Shown here in pieces: positions 17,518 through 26,503 of a stretch of DNA of 64,000 nt; position 1 is the stretch's first letter; each line of letters starts with the position of its first letter. The notes under the pieces are model-generated. The model was not told the DNA's origin. It saw only the letters and a list, made by a program, of their open reading frames with translations, and searched no databases. Source of the DNA: JAGVSZ01 sp963716855 (lineage in GTDB: Bacteria > Pseudomonadota > Gammaproteobacteria > Burkholderiales > SG8-39); the NCBI GenBank assembly GCA_963716855.1, contig CAVQUV010000010.1:1-64000 (forward strand). Direction: 5' to 3'. Made by a program: the position numbers and the translations under genes.

Positions 17518-19706
17518 GCCGGCACGAAGTCGATGCGACCGAGCTCCAGGTCCACGCGCACGACGCGCACGCGCACGCGGTCGGCCAGGCGGAAGGTCTT
17601 GCCGGTGCGCTCGCCGCGCAGCGCGTGGTGCACGGGGTCGAAGCGGAAGTAGTCGCTGCCGAGCTCGGAGATGTGTGCCAGCCCCTCGACGTACACCTCG
17701 TCGAGCGCCACGAAGATGCCGAAGCCCGTCACCGCACTGATGCTGCCCTCGAACTCCTCGCCCACGCGGTCGCGCATGTAGTAGCACTTGAGCCAGGTCT
17801 GGACGTCCCGGGTCGCCTCGTCCGCGCGCCGCTCGGTCATCGAGCAGTGGATGCCGAGCTCGTTCCACTTGCCGGGGGCGTAGGTCGTGCCGGCGAGCGC
17901 GGCCTTGATCGCACGGTGGATCACGAGATCGGGATAGCGCCGGATCGGCGAGGTGAAGTGCGTGTACGACTCGTAGGCGAGTCCGAAGTGGCCGACGTTA
18001 TCCGGGCTGTACATCGCCTGCCGGAGCGAGCGCAGCAGCACCGTCTGGAGGAGCTGGACGTCCGGGCGCTTCTTCACCTGCGCCAGCAGCTTCGCGTACT
18101 CCTTCGCATGCGGCTCGTCACCGCCGCCCAGATTCAGGCCGAAGCTCTTCAGGAACTCGCGCAGCGCCTCCAGCTTCTCGGGCGTCGGACCCTCGTGGAC
18201 GCGGTACAGCGCTTTGTGCTCGCGGCTCTTCAGGAAATCGGAGGCGCACACGTTCGCGGCAAGCATGCACTCCTCGATCAGCCGGTGCGCGTCGTTGCGC
18301 GGCGCCGGCACGATCCGCGTGATCTTGCCGCGCGCGTCGAACTCCAGCACCGTCTCGAGCGTTTCGAAGTCGATCGCGCCGCGCTGCTCGCGCGCCGTGA
18401 GCAGCGCGCGAAACACCTGATCCAGCGTTTCCAGGTGGCCGAGGAGCGGCGCGACGACGCCCTCGACGCGCGCCGGCTTCTCGTAGAGCGCCCGGGCGAC
18501 CTGGGTGTAGGTCAGGCGCGCGTGCGAACGGATCACCGCGGCATAGAACTCGTAGCGCCCGACCTCTCCGCGCGGCGACACGCTCATGTCGCAGACCATC
18601 GCCAGCCGGTCCTCGTCGGGGTTGAGCGAGCACAACCCGTTCGAGAGCTTTTCCGGCAGCATCGGGATCACGCGGCGCGGGAAGTACACCGAATTGCCGC
18701 GGTCGCGCGCCTCCAGGTCGAGCGCGTCGTTCGGCTGCACGTAGTAGCTGACGTCCGCGATGGCCACGCGCAGCCGGAAGCCCCGACCTTCCTTCTCGCA
18801 GAACACGGCGTCGTCGAAGTCCTTCGCGGTCTCGCCGTCGATCGTCACGAACGGAGCCGCGCGCAGATCGATGCGGCCCGCGCCGTCCGCCGGTCGCACC
18901 GTGCGCGGCAGGCGCGCCGCGAGCCGCGTCGCCTCGGGCGTGAATTCGAACGGCAGCTCGTGCTTGCGCAGCGCGATCTCGATCTCCATGCCCGGGTCGT
19001 CATGCGCACCGAGCACCTCGACCACGCGCCCGATGGGCTGCGTGTGGGCGCCCGGCTGGACGACGATCTCGGCGGTGACCACCTGGCCCGGCTTGGATCC
19101 GGCCGTGGCGCCGGGCTCGATCAGCAGGTTGTGCTGGATGCGCCGATCGGCGGCGGCGACGAACGCGACGCCGTGCTCGACGTGCAGCCGGCCGACGATG
19201 CGCGAGCGAGCGCGCTCCACCACTTCGACGATCCGCGCCTCCCGGCGCCCGCGCCGGTCGTAGCCGGACGGCTGGGCGAGCACCCGATCGCCGTGCATGA
19301 CCTGCTTCATCTCGCCCGGCGGGAGATAGAGATCGCCCGAACCGTCGTCAGGCGCCAGGAAGCCGTAGCCGTCCGGGTGCGCCTCGACGCGCCCGCGCAC
19401 GACGTCGACCTTCTGCGCGACGAGGATCGCGCCCTTGCGGTTGCGCAGGATCTGCCCGTCGCGCTCCATCGCGGCGAGCCGCCGCGCGAACCCCTCCGCC
19501 TCCTGCCGCTTCACGCCCACGAGCTTCGCGAGCGTGCGCTCGTCGACCGGGACCGCCTCCGCCTCGAGCGCCTGCAGGATGAACTCGCGGCTGGGCAGCG
19601 GCTCGGCATAGCGGCTCGCTTCGCGCGCGTAGTGCGGGTCCGCGGCACGGCGGCCCGCGCGCTTGCCGGCACGCGGTGCGGGTACCTCTTTACGCTTCGC
19701 GTTCAT
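17514..19706 (-). CDS. rnr: Ribonuclease R
   Basis: Processive 3'-5' exoribonuclease degrading structured RNA. Order of domains: an N-terminal helix-turn-helix region (from SREFILQALEAEA), cold-shock domains (GYGFLAPDDGSGDLYLPP), the RNB catalytic domain with DFDDAVFCEKEG, GNSVYFPRRVIPMLPEKLSN and HFTSPIRRYPDLVIHR, and a C-terminal S1 domain (GSISAVTGFGIFVALDEVYVEGL). At 730 residues it is shorter than E. coli RNase R (813), because it stops directly after S1 and lacks the lysine-rich tail. It is divergent from tRNA-Leu. Confidence 0.95.
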   Translation of the reverse strand: MNAKRKEVPAPRAGKRAGRRAADPHYAREASRYAEPLPSREFILQALEAEAVPVDERTLAKLVGVKRQEAEGFARRLAAMERDGQILRNRKGAILVAQKVDVVRGRVEAHPDGYGFLAPDDGSGDLYLPPGEMKQVMHGDRVLAQPSGYDRRGRREARIVEVVERARSRIVGRLHVEHGVAFVAAADRRIQHNLLIEPGATAGSKPGQVVTAEIVVQPGAHTQPIGRVVEVLGAHDDPGMEIEIALRKHELPFEFTPEATRLAARLPRTVRPADGAGRIDLRAAPFVTIDGETAKDFDDAVFCEKEGRGFRLRVAIADVSYYVQPNDALDLEARDRGNSVYFPRRVIPMLPEKLSNGLCSLNPDEDRLAMVCDMSVSPRGEVGRYEFYAAVIRSHARLTYTQVARALYEKPARVEGVVAPLLGHLETLDQVFRALLTAREQRGAIDFETLETVLEFDARGKITRIVPAPRNDAHRLIEECMLAANVCASDFLKSREHKALYRVHEGPTPEKLEALREFLKSFGLNLGGGDEPHAKEYAKLLAQVKKRPDVQLLQTVLLRSLRQAMYSPDNVGHFGLAYESYTHFTSPIRRYPDLVIHRAIKAALAGTTYAPGKWNELGIHCSMTERRADEATRDVQTWLKCYYMRDRVGEEFEGSISAVTGFGIFVALDEVYVEGLAHISELGSDYFRFDPVHHALRGERTGKTFRLADRVRVRVVRVDLELGRIDFVPA

Positions 19707-19734
19707 TGATGAGCGCCGGTGATTGAATTAGAAT
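19706..19734 (+). promoter_or_regulatory. Promoter of tRNA-Leu(CAG)
   Basis: TTGATG (19706-19711), a 17-bp spacer and TAGAAT (19729-19734) place transcription start about 5 bases before the mature tRNA. It overlaps the start codon of the divergent rnr gene. Confidence 0.6.
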
Positions 19735-19745
19735 TCGCGCCGCGT

Positions 19746-19832
19746 GCCGAGGTGGCGAAATTGGTAGACGCACTAGGTTCAGGTCCTAGCGGTGGCAACA
19801 CTGTGGGGGTTCGAGTCCCTTCCTCGGCACCA
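19746..19832 (+). tRNA. tRNA-Leu (anticodon CAG)
   Basis: Full class II cloverleaf, 87 nt including an encoded CCA. Acceptor GCCGAGG/CCTCGGC, D-arm with AATTGGTAGACGC, anticodon stem CTAGG/CCTAG with loop TTCAGGT (anticodon CAG), a long variable arm, and the T-loop TTCGAGT. The T-stem contains two G-T wobble pairs. Decodes CUG, the dominant leucine codon expected in such a GC-rich genome. Confidence 0.97.
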
Positions 19833-19917
19833 CCGACCCCTCTTCTCCTGACGACGTAGCCCGCGCCGCGGGCGGCGGCGCCCGGCATTCCGGCTGCAGC
19901 CCTCCCCGCGTGTGCGC

Positions 19918-20427
19918 TCACGCGGTGCGCGTGCGCAGGTCTTCGGCGCTCATCAGGTCGTAGGGCTCGAACGGCTGGTGGATCCAGGGGTTCTCGGCGA
20001 GATACTCGACGTAATAGTCGGGCTTGTACCGCGAACACTGCTTGTACCAGAGCACCGCGGTGCGGATTTCCGTCACTGCCGGGTGCGCCTCCATGATGTG
20101 CCGCTTCACCGCGTCCAGCGTGACGCCCGAGTCGACCAGGTCGTCGACGAGCAGCACCCGCTCGCCGATGCCGTCGGTCGTCATCGACATGTGCTTCGAC
20201 AACGTGAGCTCGCCGCGGTGCGTCCCCGCCTCGCCGGTATACGAGCTGGTGAAGATGATCGCGAGCGGCAGCTTGAAGATGCGCGACATCACGTCGCCCA
20301 CCCGCAGGCCGCCGCGCGCAATGCACACGATCTGGTTGAACTTCCACCCCGATTCGTGCACCTGCCGCGCGAGCCGCTCGATCGTCTTATGGTAATCGGA
20401 CCAGCTGACGTAGAGGTCTCCTGCCAT
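19918..20427 (-). CDS. Phosphoribosyltransferase (Gpt/Hpt-like)
   Basis: Type I phosphoribosyltransferase fold, probably a purine or related base salvage enzyme. The PRPP loop VLLVDDLVDSGVTL is at residues 91-104, with an upstream CIARGGLRVGDVMSRIF hood/pyrophosphate loop. 169 residues from the ATG at 20427 (MAGDLYVSWSDYH); the frame is open 17 codons further up but without similarity. Position just after purA, as in many Burkholderiales, suggests a role in purine metabolism. Substrate (xanthine, guanine, hypoxanthine) is not determinable from the sequence. Confidence 0.85.
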   Translation of the reverse strand: MAGDLYVSWSDYHKTIERLARQVHESGWKFNQIVCIARGGLRVGDVMSRIFKLPLAIIFTSSYTGEAGTHRGELTLSKHMSMTTDGIGERVLLVDDLVDSGVTLDAVKRHIMEAHPAVTEIRTAVLWYKQCSRYKPDYYVEYLAENPWIHQPFEPYDLMSAEDLRTRTA

Positions 20428-20466
20428 CGTTCTCGCGCCCGTTTCGTCCTTAAAGCGTCCAACATT

Positions 20467-20488
20467 ATGAGGGGACACGTCCCCTCAT
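20467..20488. repeat. Perfect 10-bp inverted repeat
   Basis: ATGAGGGGAC, two bases, GTCCCCTCAT: a near-continuous palindrome between the phosphoribosyltransferase start and the purA stop. It could be a REP-like element or an RNA processing hairpin in the purA-phosphoribosyltransferase message. No U tract follows on either strand, so not an ordinary terminator. Confidence 0.5.
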
Positions 20489-20504
20489 GCTCCCCTAAGT
20501 CAGA

Positions 20505-20529
20505 CGCCTGACGGTCACTCTGTCAGGCG
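20505..20529 (-). other. Hairpin just downstream of purA
   Basis: An 8-bp stem CGCCTGAC/GTCAGGCG (20505-20512, 20522-20529) with a 9-base loop, four bases after the purA stop on the minus strand. Without a U tract it may stabilise the 3' end or weakly attenuate transcription into the next gene. Confidence 0.4.
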
Positions 20530-20532
20530 CTT

Positions 20533-21825
20533 CTAGTGAAACGGATGGCGCCGAACGATCGTCTCCGCACGATCCGGGCCGGTTGAAATCATGTCGATGG
20601 TGACGCTGCAGATCGCCTCGATGCGATCGAGATAGGCGCGTGCGTTGCGCGGCAGATCCTCGAGGCGCTGCGCCCCGACCGTGCTCTCGCTCCAGCCGGG
20701 CAGGTCCTCGTAGACCGGCTCGCAGAGCGCCGTGTCGTCGGCGCCCGCGGGCAGCAGGTCGCTGAACTGGCCGTCGATCTTGTAGCCGACGCACACTTTC
20801 AGCTCGTCCATGCCGTCCAGCACGTCGAGCTTGGTGACGCACAACCCCGAGACGCCGTTGATCTGGATCGAGCGCTTGAGCGCGGCGGCATCGAACCAGC
20901 CGCAGCGGCGCGGACGCCCGGTCGTTGCGCCGAACTCCTTGCCGCGCGCACGCAGCCGCTCGCCGGTGTCGTTCTCCAGCTCGGTGGGGAATGGCCCGGA
21001 GCCGACGCGCGTCGTGTACGCCTTGGTGATCCCGAGGACGTAATGCAGCATCTGCGGGCCGACGCCGGCACCGGCCGCCGCGGCACCCGCGACGCAGTTG
21101 CTCGAAGTGACGTACGGATAGGTTCCGTGGTCGACGTCGAGGAGACTTCCCTGGGCGCCTTCGAACAGCAGGTTCTTTCCGGCGCGGTGCGCCTCGTACA
21201 GTGCGCGCGGCACGTCGGTCACCAGCGGCGCGAGCCGGCTCGCCATCGCCAGCGCCTCGTCGCGCGTGCGCGCCAGGTCGACCGGCGCAGCGTTCAGGTA
21301 CTTCGTGAGCACGAAGTTGTGGTAGTCGAGCAGCTCCTCGAGCTTTGCCGCGAGTCGCCCGGGCACCAGCAGGTCCTGGAGCCGGATCGCGCGGCGCGCG
21401 ACCTTGTCCTCGTACGCGGGGCCGATCCCTCGCCCGGTCGTGCCGATCTTCCCCGCGCCCCGCGCCGCCTCGCGCGCCACGTCGAGCGCGGCGTGGTAGG
21501 GCAGGATCAGCGGGCAGGCCTCGGAGATGCGCACGCGGCCGTCGAGGTCGACGCCGGCGGCAGCGAGCTCGTCCATCTCGGCGAGCAGGGCGTGCGGCGA
21601 GAGCACCACGCCGTTGCCGATGTAGCAGGTGACGCCCATGTGCAGGATCCCCGAGGGGATCAGGTGCAGCACGGTCTTGCGCCCGCCGATGACGAGCGTG
21701 TGCCCGGCGTTGTGGCCGCCCTGGAACCGCACCACGCCCTGGGCATGGTCGGTCAGCCAGTCGACGACCTTGCCCTTGCCCTCGTCTCCCCACTGGGTGC
21801 CGATAACGACGACGTTCTTGGCCAT
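20533..21825 (-). CDS. purA: Adenylosuccinate synthetase
   Basis: GTP-dependent condensation of IMP with aspartate, first step from IMP to AMP. MAKNVVVIGTQWGDEGKGK contains the P-loop with the catalytic Asp, RFQGGHNAGHT the catalytic His, then IGTTGRGIGPAYEDK and GRPRRCGWFDA. I start at the ATG at 21825 (430 residues, family about 432), although the frame is open further upstream. It follows hisZ by 29 bp, the common betaproteobacterial hflKC-hisZ-purA order. Confidence 0.97.
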   Translation of the reverse strand: MAKNVVVIGTQWGDEGKGKVVDWLTDHAQGVVRFQGGHNAGHTLVIGGRKTVLHLIPSGILHMGVTCYIGNGVVLSPHALLAEMDELAAAGVDLDGRVRISEACPLILPYHAALDVAREAARGAGKIGTTGRGIGPAYEDKVARRAIRLQDLLVPGRLAAKLEELLDYHNFVLTKYLNAAPVDLARTRDEALAMASRLAPLVTDVPRALYEAHRAGKNLLFEGAQGSLLDVDHGTYPYVTSSNCVAGAAAAGAGVGPQMLHYVLGITKAYTTRVGSGPFPTELENDTGERLRARGKEFGATTGRPRRCGWFDAAALKRSIQINGVSGLCVTKLDVLDGMDELKVCVGYKIDGQFSDLLPAGADDTALCEPVYEDLPGWSESTVGAQRLEDLPRNARAYLDRIEAICSVTIDMISTGPDRAETIVRRHPFH

Positions 21826-21854
21826 CCGGACGCTCGCGCCCGCCGCTCGCGCGG

Positions 21855-23000
21855 CTAGAGCGCTTCGATCTCCCATTTCGTTCCGCGGCGGACGAGCCGG
21901 CGGTCGCATCCGAGCTCGGTGCGCGCCGACTCGTGCCCCGGAAGATCGACGATCACGACCTCCCCCTTGTCGCGGAGCGCATCCACCATGGAACGCAGCT
22001 CCGCCTCATCAGAATGCGGCGCGAGGATGGCCCCCGGCCGTCGTTCCCGCGGCGCGACGCGGGCGATCTCGCGCAGGTCCATCGAGAAACCCGTTGCCGG
22101 ACGCGCGCGCCCGAACGCCTTGCCGACCTCGTCGTACCGACCCCCGAGCGCGATCGCGCTCGGCAGCCGCTCGCTGTATGCCGCGAACACCACCCCGCTG
22201 TGGTAATGGTAGCCGCGGAGGTCCGCGAGGTCGATGCTCATCGCGAGCCCGTTCGCCCGCACGAGCGCGCGCAGGTCGCCCAGCGCGGCCTCGATCTCCG
22301 GGTACGCAGGCAGCCGCCGCGTCGCCGCGTCGAGCACGTCCGGTCCGCCGTACAGGTCGGGCAGCGTACGCAGCGCATCGCGAGTCGGTCCATCGAGCGG
22401 CGCGCTCAGCGATCCGATCCCGGGACGATCCTTCGCGAGCAGCGCCTCGAGCAGCTCCGACTCGAGCTCCGGGGCCACGCTGCCGCGACGCGCGATCGCA
22501 CGGAACACCGCCACGTGGCCGACGTCCAGTCGGACGTCCGAAACGCGGCAGGCCGCGAGTGCGGCGCGCAGCAGCCGCTGGATCTCCACGTCGCTCTCGA
22601 TGCCGGCATGGCCGTAGATCTCGGCCCCGATCTGGAGCGGTTCACGCGTCGCGGTCAGTCCACGCGGACGGGTGTGCAGCACCGTCCCGCAGTAGCACAG
22701 CCGCGCCACGCCCTCGCGGTTGAGCAGGTGCGCATCGATGCGCGCAACCTGCGGCGTCATGTCGGCGCGCAGGCCCATGGTCCGGCCCGAGAGCTGGTCG
22801 ATCAGCTTGAACGTGCGGAGATCGAGATCGCGCCCGGTGCCGGTCAGCAGCGAATCGATGTACTCGAGCATCGGCGGCATGACGAGCTCGTAGCCGTGCA
22901 CACGGAAGACCTCGAGCAGGCGCGCGCGCGCCGACTCGATGGCGTTCGCTTCGTCCGGAAGGACGTCCTCGACGAACTCCGGAAGCAGCCACTTGCGCAT
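21855..23000 (-). CDS. hisZ: ATP phosphoribosyltransferase regulatory subunit HisZ
   Basis: Catalytically inactive histidyl-tRNA synthetase paralogue needed by the short form of HisG for the first step of histidine synthesis. WLLPEFVEDVLPDEANAIE, the class II motif LRTFKLIDQLSGRTMGLRADMTPQVARI and LCYCGTVLHTRP are typical; at 381 residues it lacks the anticodon-binding domain of HisS. The true hisS is at 30037, so both paralogues occur in this window. It implies a short-form HisG elsewhere. Confidence 0.94.
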   Translation of the reverse strand: MRKWLLPEFVEDVLPDEANAIESARARLLEVFRVHGYELVMPPMLEYIDSLLTGTGRDLDLRTFKLIDQLSGRTMGLRADMTPQVARIDAHLLNREGVARLCYCGTVLHTRPRGLTATREPLQIGAEIYGHAGIESDVEIQRLLRAALAACRVSDVRLDVGHVAVFRAIARRGSVAPELESELLEALLAKDRPGIGSLSAPLDGPTRDALRTLPDLYGGPDVLDAATRRLPAYPEIEAALGDLRALVRANGLAMSIDLADLRGYHYHSGVVFAAYSERLPSAIALGGRYDEVGKAFGRARPATGFSMDLREIARVAPRERRPGAILAPHSDEAELRSMVDALRDKGEVVIVDLPGHESARTELGCDRRLVRRGTKWEIEAL

Positions 23001-23031
23001 GGGAGGCCGCGCCTTGCGAGAGCGCCGGGTG

Positions 23032-23217
23032 CTACCGCGCCAGCGCGACGAGCGCGAGGCCGAGAAGCATCGAGGCGAGGCCGGCGAAGCGCAGCTGGCC
23101 GTCCGTGAACGCCATGAGCCGCCGGAACATGTCGCGCCACGCGGCCGGAGCGAGGAACGGGAGCAGGCCCTCGAGCACGAGCATCAGCCCGAGGGCCATG
23201 AGCAACGCGCCTCCCAT
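23032..23217 (-). CDS. DUF2065 small membrane protein (YjeT-like)
   Basis: A 61-residue protein with two hydrophobic helices separated by a basic turn (AAWRDMFRRLMAF); the ending GLASMLLGLALVALAR is typical of DUF2065/YjeT. Function unknown. Starts three bases after the hflC stop and is nearly always found next to hflC, so a link to the HflKC complex is inferred. Confidence 0.85.
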   Translation of the reverse strand: MGGALLMALGLMLVLEGLLPFLAPAAWRDMFRRLMAFTDGQLRFAGLASMLLGLALVALAR

Positions 23218-23220
23218 CGC

Positions 23221-24114
23221 CTATTTGCCGGCGGGTGCGGTGCGCGGCCCGCCGGGATTCTTCAGGTACTTGAAGAAGTCCGAACTGGGATCTAGGACGA
23301 GTACGTCGGAGCGGCTGCGGAAGCTCGCGCGGTAGGCGTCCAGGCTGCGGTAGAAGGCGTAGAACTCGGCGTTCTCGCCGAAGGCGCGCGCGTAGACCGC
23401 GGCGGCGCGCGCATCGCCCTCGCCCTTCACCCGCTGCGCGTCGCGGTAGGCCTCGGCAATGATGACCTCGCGGTCCTTGTCCGCCTCGGCGCGGATCTTC
23501 TCCGCGTCGGAGAAACCCTGCGAGCGCAGCTCGGCCGCCACCGCACGCCGCTCCGCCTCCATGCGCCGGTACACCGCCTCGCTCACCTCGGGCGGCAGCT
23601 CGACGCGCTTCAGGCGCACGTCGACGATCTGCACGCCGATCCGTTTCGCGTCGTCCTCGAGCTTCTCGCGCACCACTTTCATGATCTTGTCGCGCTCGCC
23701 CGAGATCACTTCTTGAACGGTGCGCTTGCCGAACTCCTCGCGCAGGGTCGAGTTGACGGTCTGATTCAGGCGCGTCACCGCGAGCGGCTCGTCGCCGCGC
23801 ACGCTGACGTAGTACTGCTTCACGTCGGCGATGCGCCACATCACGAACGAGTCCACCAGCACGTTCTTCTTCTCGGAAGTGATGAAGCGCTCGGCGTCCG
23901 GGGTGTCGAGCGTGAGAATCCGCGTGTCGAAGTAGCGGACGTTCTGGATCAGCGGAATCTTGAACTTGAGGCCCGGCTCGGCGACCACGCTCTTGATCTC
24001 GCCGAGCTGGAATACGATCGCGCTCTCGCGCTGATCGACGGTGAACAGCGACAGGCTCGCCACCACCGCCGCCACGACGAGCACGCCGAGGGTCGCGCCG
24101 AGTCCGCCCCTCAT
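23221..24114 (-). CDS. hflC: FtsH protease modulator HflC
   Basis: SPFH/Band-7 protein that with HflK forms the large periplasmic cage around FtsH and controls access of membrane substrates. N-terminal signal-anchor (VLVVAAVVASLSLFTV), then the SPFH domain DQRESAIVFQLGEIKSVV and the long EA-rich coiled coil (AVYRRMEAERRAVAAEL, EGDARAAAVYARAFGEN). 297 residues. Its ATG overlaps the hflK stop (ATGA). Confidence 0.96.
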   Translation of the reverse strand: MRGGLGATLGVLVVAAVVASLSLFTVDQRESAIVFQLGEIKSVVAEPGLKFKIPLIQNVRYFDTRILTLDTPDAERFITSEKKNVLVDSFVMWRIADVKQYYVSVRGDEPLAVTRLNQTVNSTLREEFGKRTVQEVISGERDKIMKVVREKLEDDAKRIGVQIVDVRLKRVELPPEVSEAVYRRMEAERRAVAAELRSQGFSDAEKIRAEADKDREVIIAEAYRDAQRVKGEGDARAAAVYARAFGENAEFYAFYRSLDAYRASFRSRSDVLVLDPSSDFFKYLKNPGGPRTAPAGK

Positions 24115-25316
24115 GGCCGGCCCTCGCGATCACGGCTCCGCAGCGAGTCGCGCGTGCGCGCAGGCGCCTCGGGCGTCGCGGCCGGCACGTCCGCCGAGCG
24201 GGCGCCCGGCAGCCCTTCGCCCGCACCGGAGGCCGGCATCTGCAGGATCTTGTCGAGCGGCAGCATCAGCAGGTTTCCGCCCGATCGCGCATCGATCATG
24301 ATCTTGCTCGTGCTCGTCATGATCTGCTGCATGGTCTCGAGGTAGAGCCGCTCGCGCGTGACCGCCGGCGCCTTGTTGTACTCGACCAGCACCGAGCGAA
24401 AGCGCGCGGCCTCGCCCTCGGCGTTCGCCAGGACCCGCTGACGGTAGCCGCTCGCCTCCTCGGCGAGCCGCGAAGCCGCACCGCGCGCCTTGGGCACCAC
24501 GTCGTTGTAGTACGCCTGCCCCTCGCTCTTCTGGCGCTCGAGGTCCTGCTTCGCCTTGACGGCATCGTCGAACGCGGCCTGCACCTGCTCCGGGGGCTGC
24601 GCGTTCTGCATCGTCACGCGGCTGATCGATACGCCCGTCTTGTACCGGTCCAGGATGTCCTGCATCAGCTTCTGGGCGGAAGCCGCGATCTGCTCGCGCC
24701 CTTCGTAGAGCACGAAGTCCATGCTGGACTTGCCGACGATCTCGCGCATCCCCGACTCGGCGACCTGCATCACGACCTGCTCGGGCCGCCGGACGTTGAA
24801 CAGGAAGTCCTCGGGGTCCTTCACCGTGTACTGCACCGCGAACTGGATGTCGACGATGTTCTCGTCATCGGTCAGCATCAGGCCTTCGCGCGCCACCTTC
24901 GACTTCGGCGTGCCGCGGTAGCCGATTTCGACCGTGCGCACCTGGGAGACGTTGACGATCTCGACCGACTGGACGGGATACGGCACGCGCCACCGCAGGC
25001 CCGGGCGAGTCGCCTCCGCGTACTTGCCGAAAGTGAGGACGACCCCGCGCTGGCTCTCGTCCACGATATAGAAGCCGCTGGCAAGCCAGACGACCACGAC
25101 CAGCGCCGCAAGCAAGCCGAAGCCGCCGCCGAGCTGTCGCAGGCTGGGCGGTTCGCCGCCGCCTCCCGAGGTGCCGCCGCCGCGCCGCCCGAAGATGCCG
25201 GCGAGCCGCTGGTTGAAGTTGCGCCAGAGCTCGTCGAGGTCGGGCGGTCCCTGGTTCCCGCCACCGCCCCCACCGCCGCCGCCGCGGCGACCCCACTGGG
25301 GATCGTTAAGTGACAT
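24111..25316 (-). CDS. hflK: FtsH protease modulator HflK
   Basis: SPFH partner of HflC. The 401-residue chain has a Gly-rich cytoplasmic N-terminus with a run of nine glycines, DLDELWRNFNQRLAGIFG, a single membrane anchor (LLAALVVVVWLASGFYIV), the Band-7 domain beginning DESQRGVVLTFGKYAEA, and a coiled coil with KAKQDLERQKSEGQAYYNDV. The start overlaps hflX by 11 bp. Part of hfq-hflX-hflK-hflC. Confidence 0.96.
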   Translation of the reverse strand: MSLNDPQWGRRGGGGGGGGGNQGPPDLDELWRNFNQRLAGIFGRRGGGTSGGGGEPPSLRQLGGGFGLLAALVVVVWLASGFYIVDESQRGVVLTFGKYAEATRPGLRWRVPYPVQSVEIVNVSQVRTVEIGYRGTPKSKVAREGLMLTDDENIVDIQFAVQYTVKDPEDFLFNVRRPEQVVMQVAESGMREIVGKSSMDFVLYEGREQIAASAQKLMQDILDRYKTGVSISRVTMQNAQPPEQVQAAFDDAVKAKQDLERQKSEGQAYYNDVVPKARGAASRLAEEASGYRQRVLANAEGEAARFRSVLVEYNKAPAVTRERLYLETMQQIMTSTSKIMIDARSGGNLLMLPLDKILQMPASGAGEGLPGARSADVPAATPEAPARTRDSLRSRDREGRP

Positions 25317-26499
25317 GAGCGTCGCTCAGGTTTTCGGTCTTGTTGGTGCTGATCCGGGAAGTGTCCTTCGAGGCAGCCACCTCGATCAGGGTCTGGCGCA
25401 ACTCGCCCAGTCCCGCGCCCGTGCGGGCGCTCAATCGGACGCGGCGGATGTTACCACAGTCGTCCCGGTCCACCCCCGCGGAAACGCCGTTGAGATCGAT
25501 CTTGTTCATGACGAGAATCTGCGGAACCGCCGCGGCGCCGATCTCGGCCAGCACCTTGTTCACCTCCTCCACTTGCCGGTCGCGCGTCGGGCTCGCCGCG
25601 TCGACCACGTGCAGGAGGAGGTCGGCGTGAATCGTCTCCTCGAGGGTCGCCCGGAACGCGGCAACCAGCGTATGCGGGAGGGCGCGGATGAACCCTACCG
25701 TGTCGGAGACGGTGATCCGCCCCACCTCGGGCAAGTAGAGCCGTCGGGTCGTCGTGTCGAGCGTCGCGAACAGCTGGTCGGCCGCGTACGCACCGGCGTG
25801 CGTGAGCGCGTTGAAGAGCGTGGACTTGCCGGCATTCGTGTAGCCGACGAGCGACACGGACATCACGTCGCCGCGCACGCGTGCGCGTCGCTGCACGTCG
25901 CGCTGCCGTTGCAGCTTCACCAGCCGCTCCTTCAGCAGCTTGACCCGCTGGCCGAGCAGCCGCCGGTCGGTCTCGAGCTGCGTCTCGCCCGGGCCGCGCA
26001 GGCCGATGCCGCCCTTCTGGCGCTCGAGGTGGGTCCAGCCGCGCACCAGGCGCGTCGCGAGGTGCTGGAGCTGCGCGAGCTCGACCTGCACCTTGCCCTC
26101 GTGCGAGCTCGCGCGCTGCGCGAAGATGTCGAGGATGAGGCTCGTTCGGTCGACGACGCGGCATTCGAGCCGGCGCTCGAGGTTGCGCTGCTGCGCGGGC
26201 GAGAGCTCGTGGTCGAAGATGACGACGCGCGCGCCGGCGTCCGCGCACGCCTGCGCAACCTGGTCGACTTTGCCCGATCCGGCGAACAGGGCGGGGTCGG
26301 GACGCGCGCGTCGACCCTCGACGACCGCGCGCACGTCCACCCCGGCGCTCGAGGCGAGGAGGCGCAGCTCGGCGAGACTGTCCGCGTGATCGTTGGAGCC
26401 GAAGTCCAGTGCAACGAGGACGGCGCCCTCGGCCGCGCGGGCCGCGCCGTTGAGGTGCTTGGGGCGTCCGGTTGACTCGCCGGACGCCACTACCGCCAT
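25306..26499 (-). CDS. hflX: Ribosome-associated GTPase HflX
   Basis: GTPase that splits stalled or hibernating 70S ribosomes. N-terminal HflX domain with FAGSGKVDQVAQAC and DRTSLILDIFAQRA, the linker helix KGGIGLRGPGETQLETDRR, and the G domain with P-loop GYTNAGKST at residues 219-227, SDTVGFIRALPHTLV (switch) and MNKIDL. 397 residues. Its stop lies inside the hflK start region, and it begins four bases after hfq. Confidence 0.96.
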   Translation of the reverse strand: MAVVASGESTGRPKHLNGAARAAEGAVLVALDFGSNDHADSLAELRLLASSAGVDVRAVVEGRRARPDPALFAGSGKVDQVAQACADAGARVVIFDHELSPAQQRNLERRLECRVVDRTSLILDIFAQRASSHEGKVQVELAQLQHLATRLVRGWTHLERQKGGIGLRGPGETQLETDRRLLGQRVKLLKERLVKLQRQRDVQRRARVRGDVMSVSLVGYTNAGKSTLFNALTHAGAYAADQLFATLDTTTRRLYLPEVGRITVSDTVGFIRALPHTLVAAFRATLEETIHADLLLHVVDAASPTRDRQVEEVNKVLAEIGAAAVPQILVMNKIDLNGVSAGVDRDDCGNIRRVRLSARTGAGLGELRQTLIEVAASKDTSRISTNKTENLSDAHVT

Positions 26500-26503
26500 C
26501 GCA

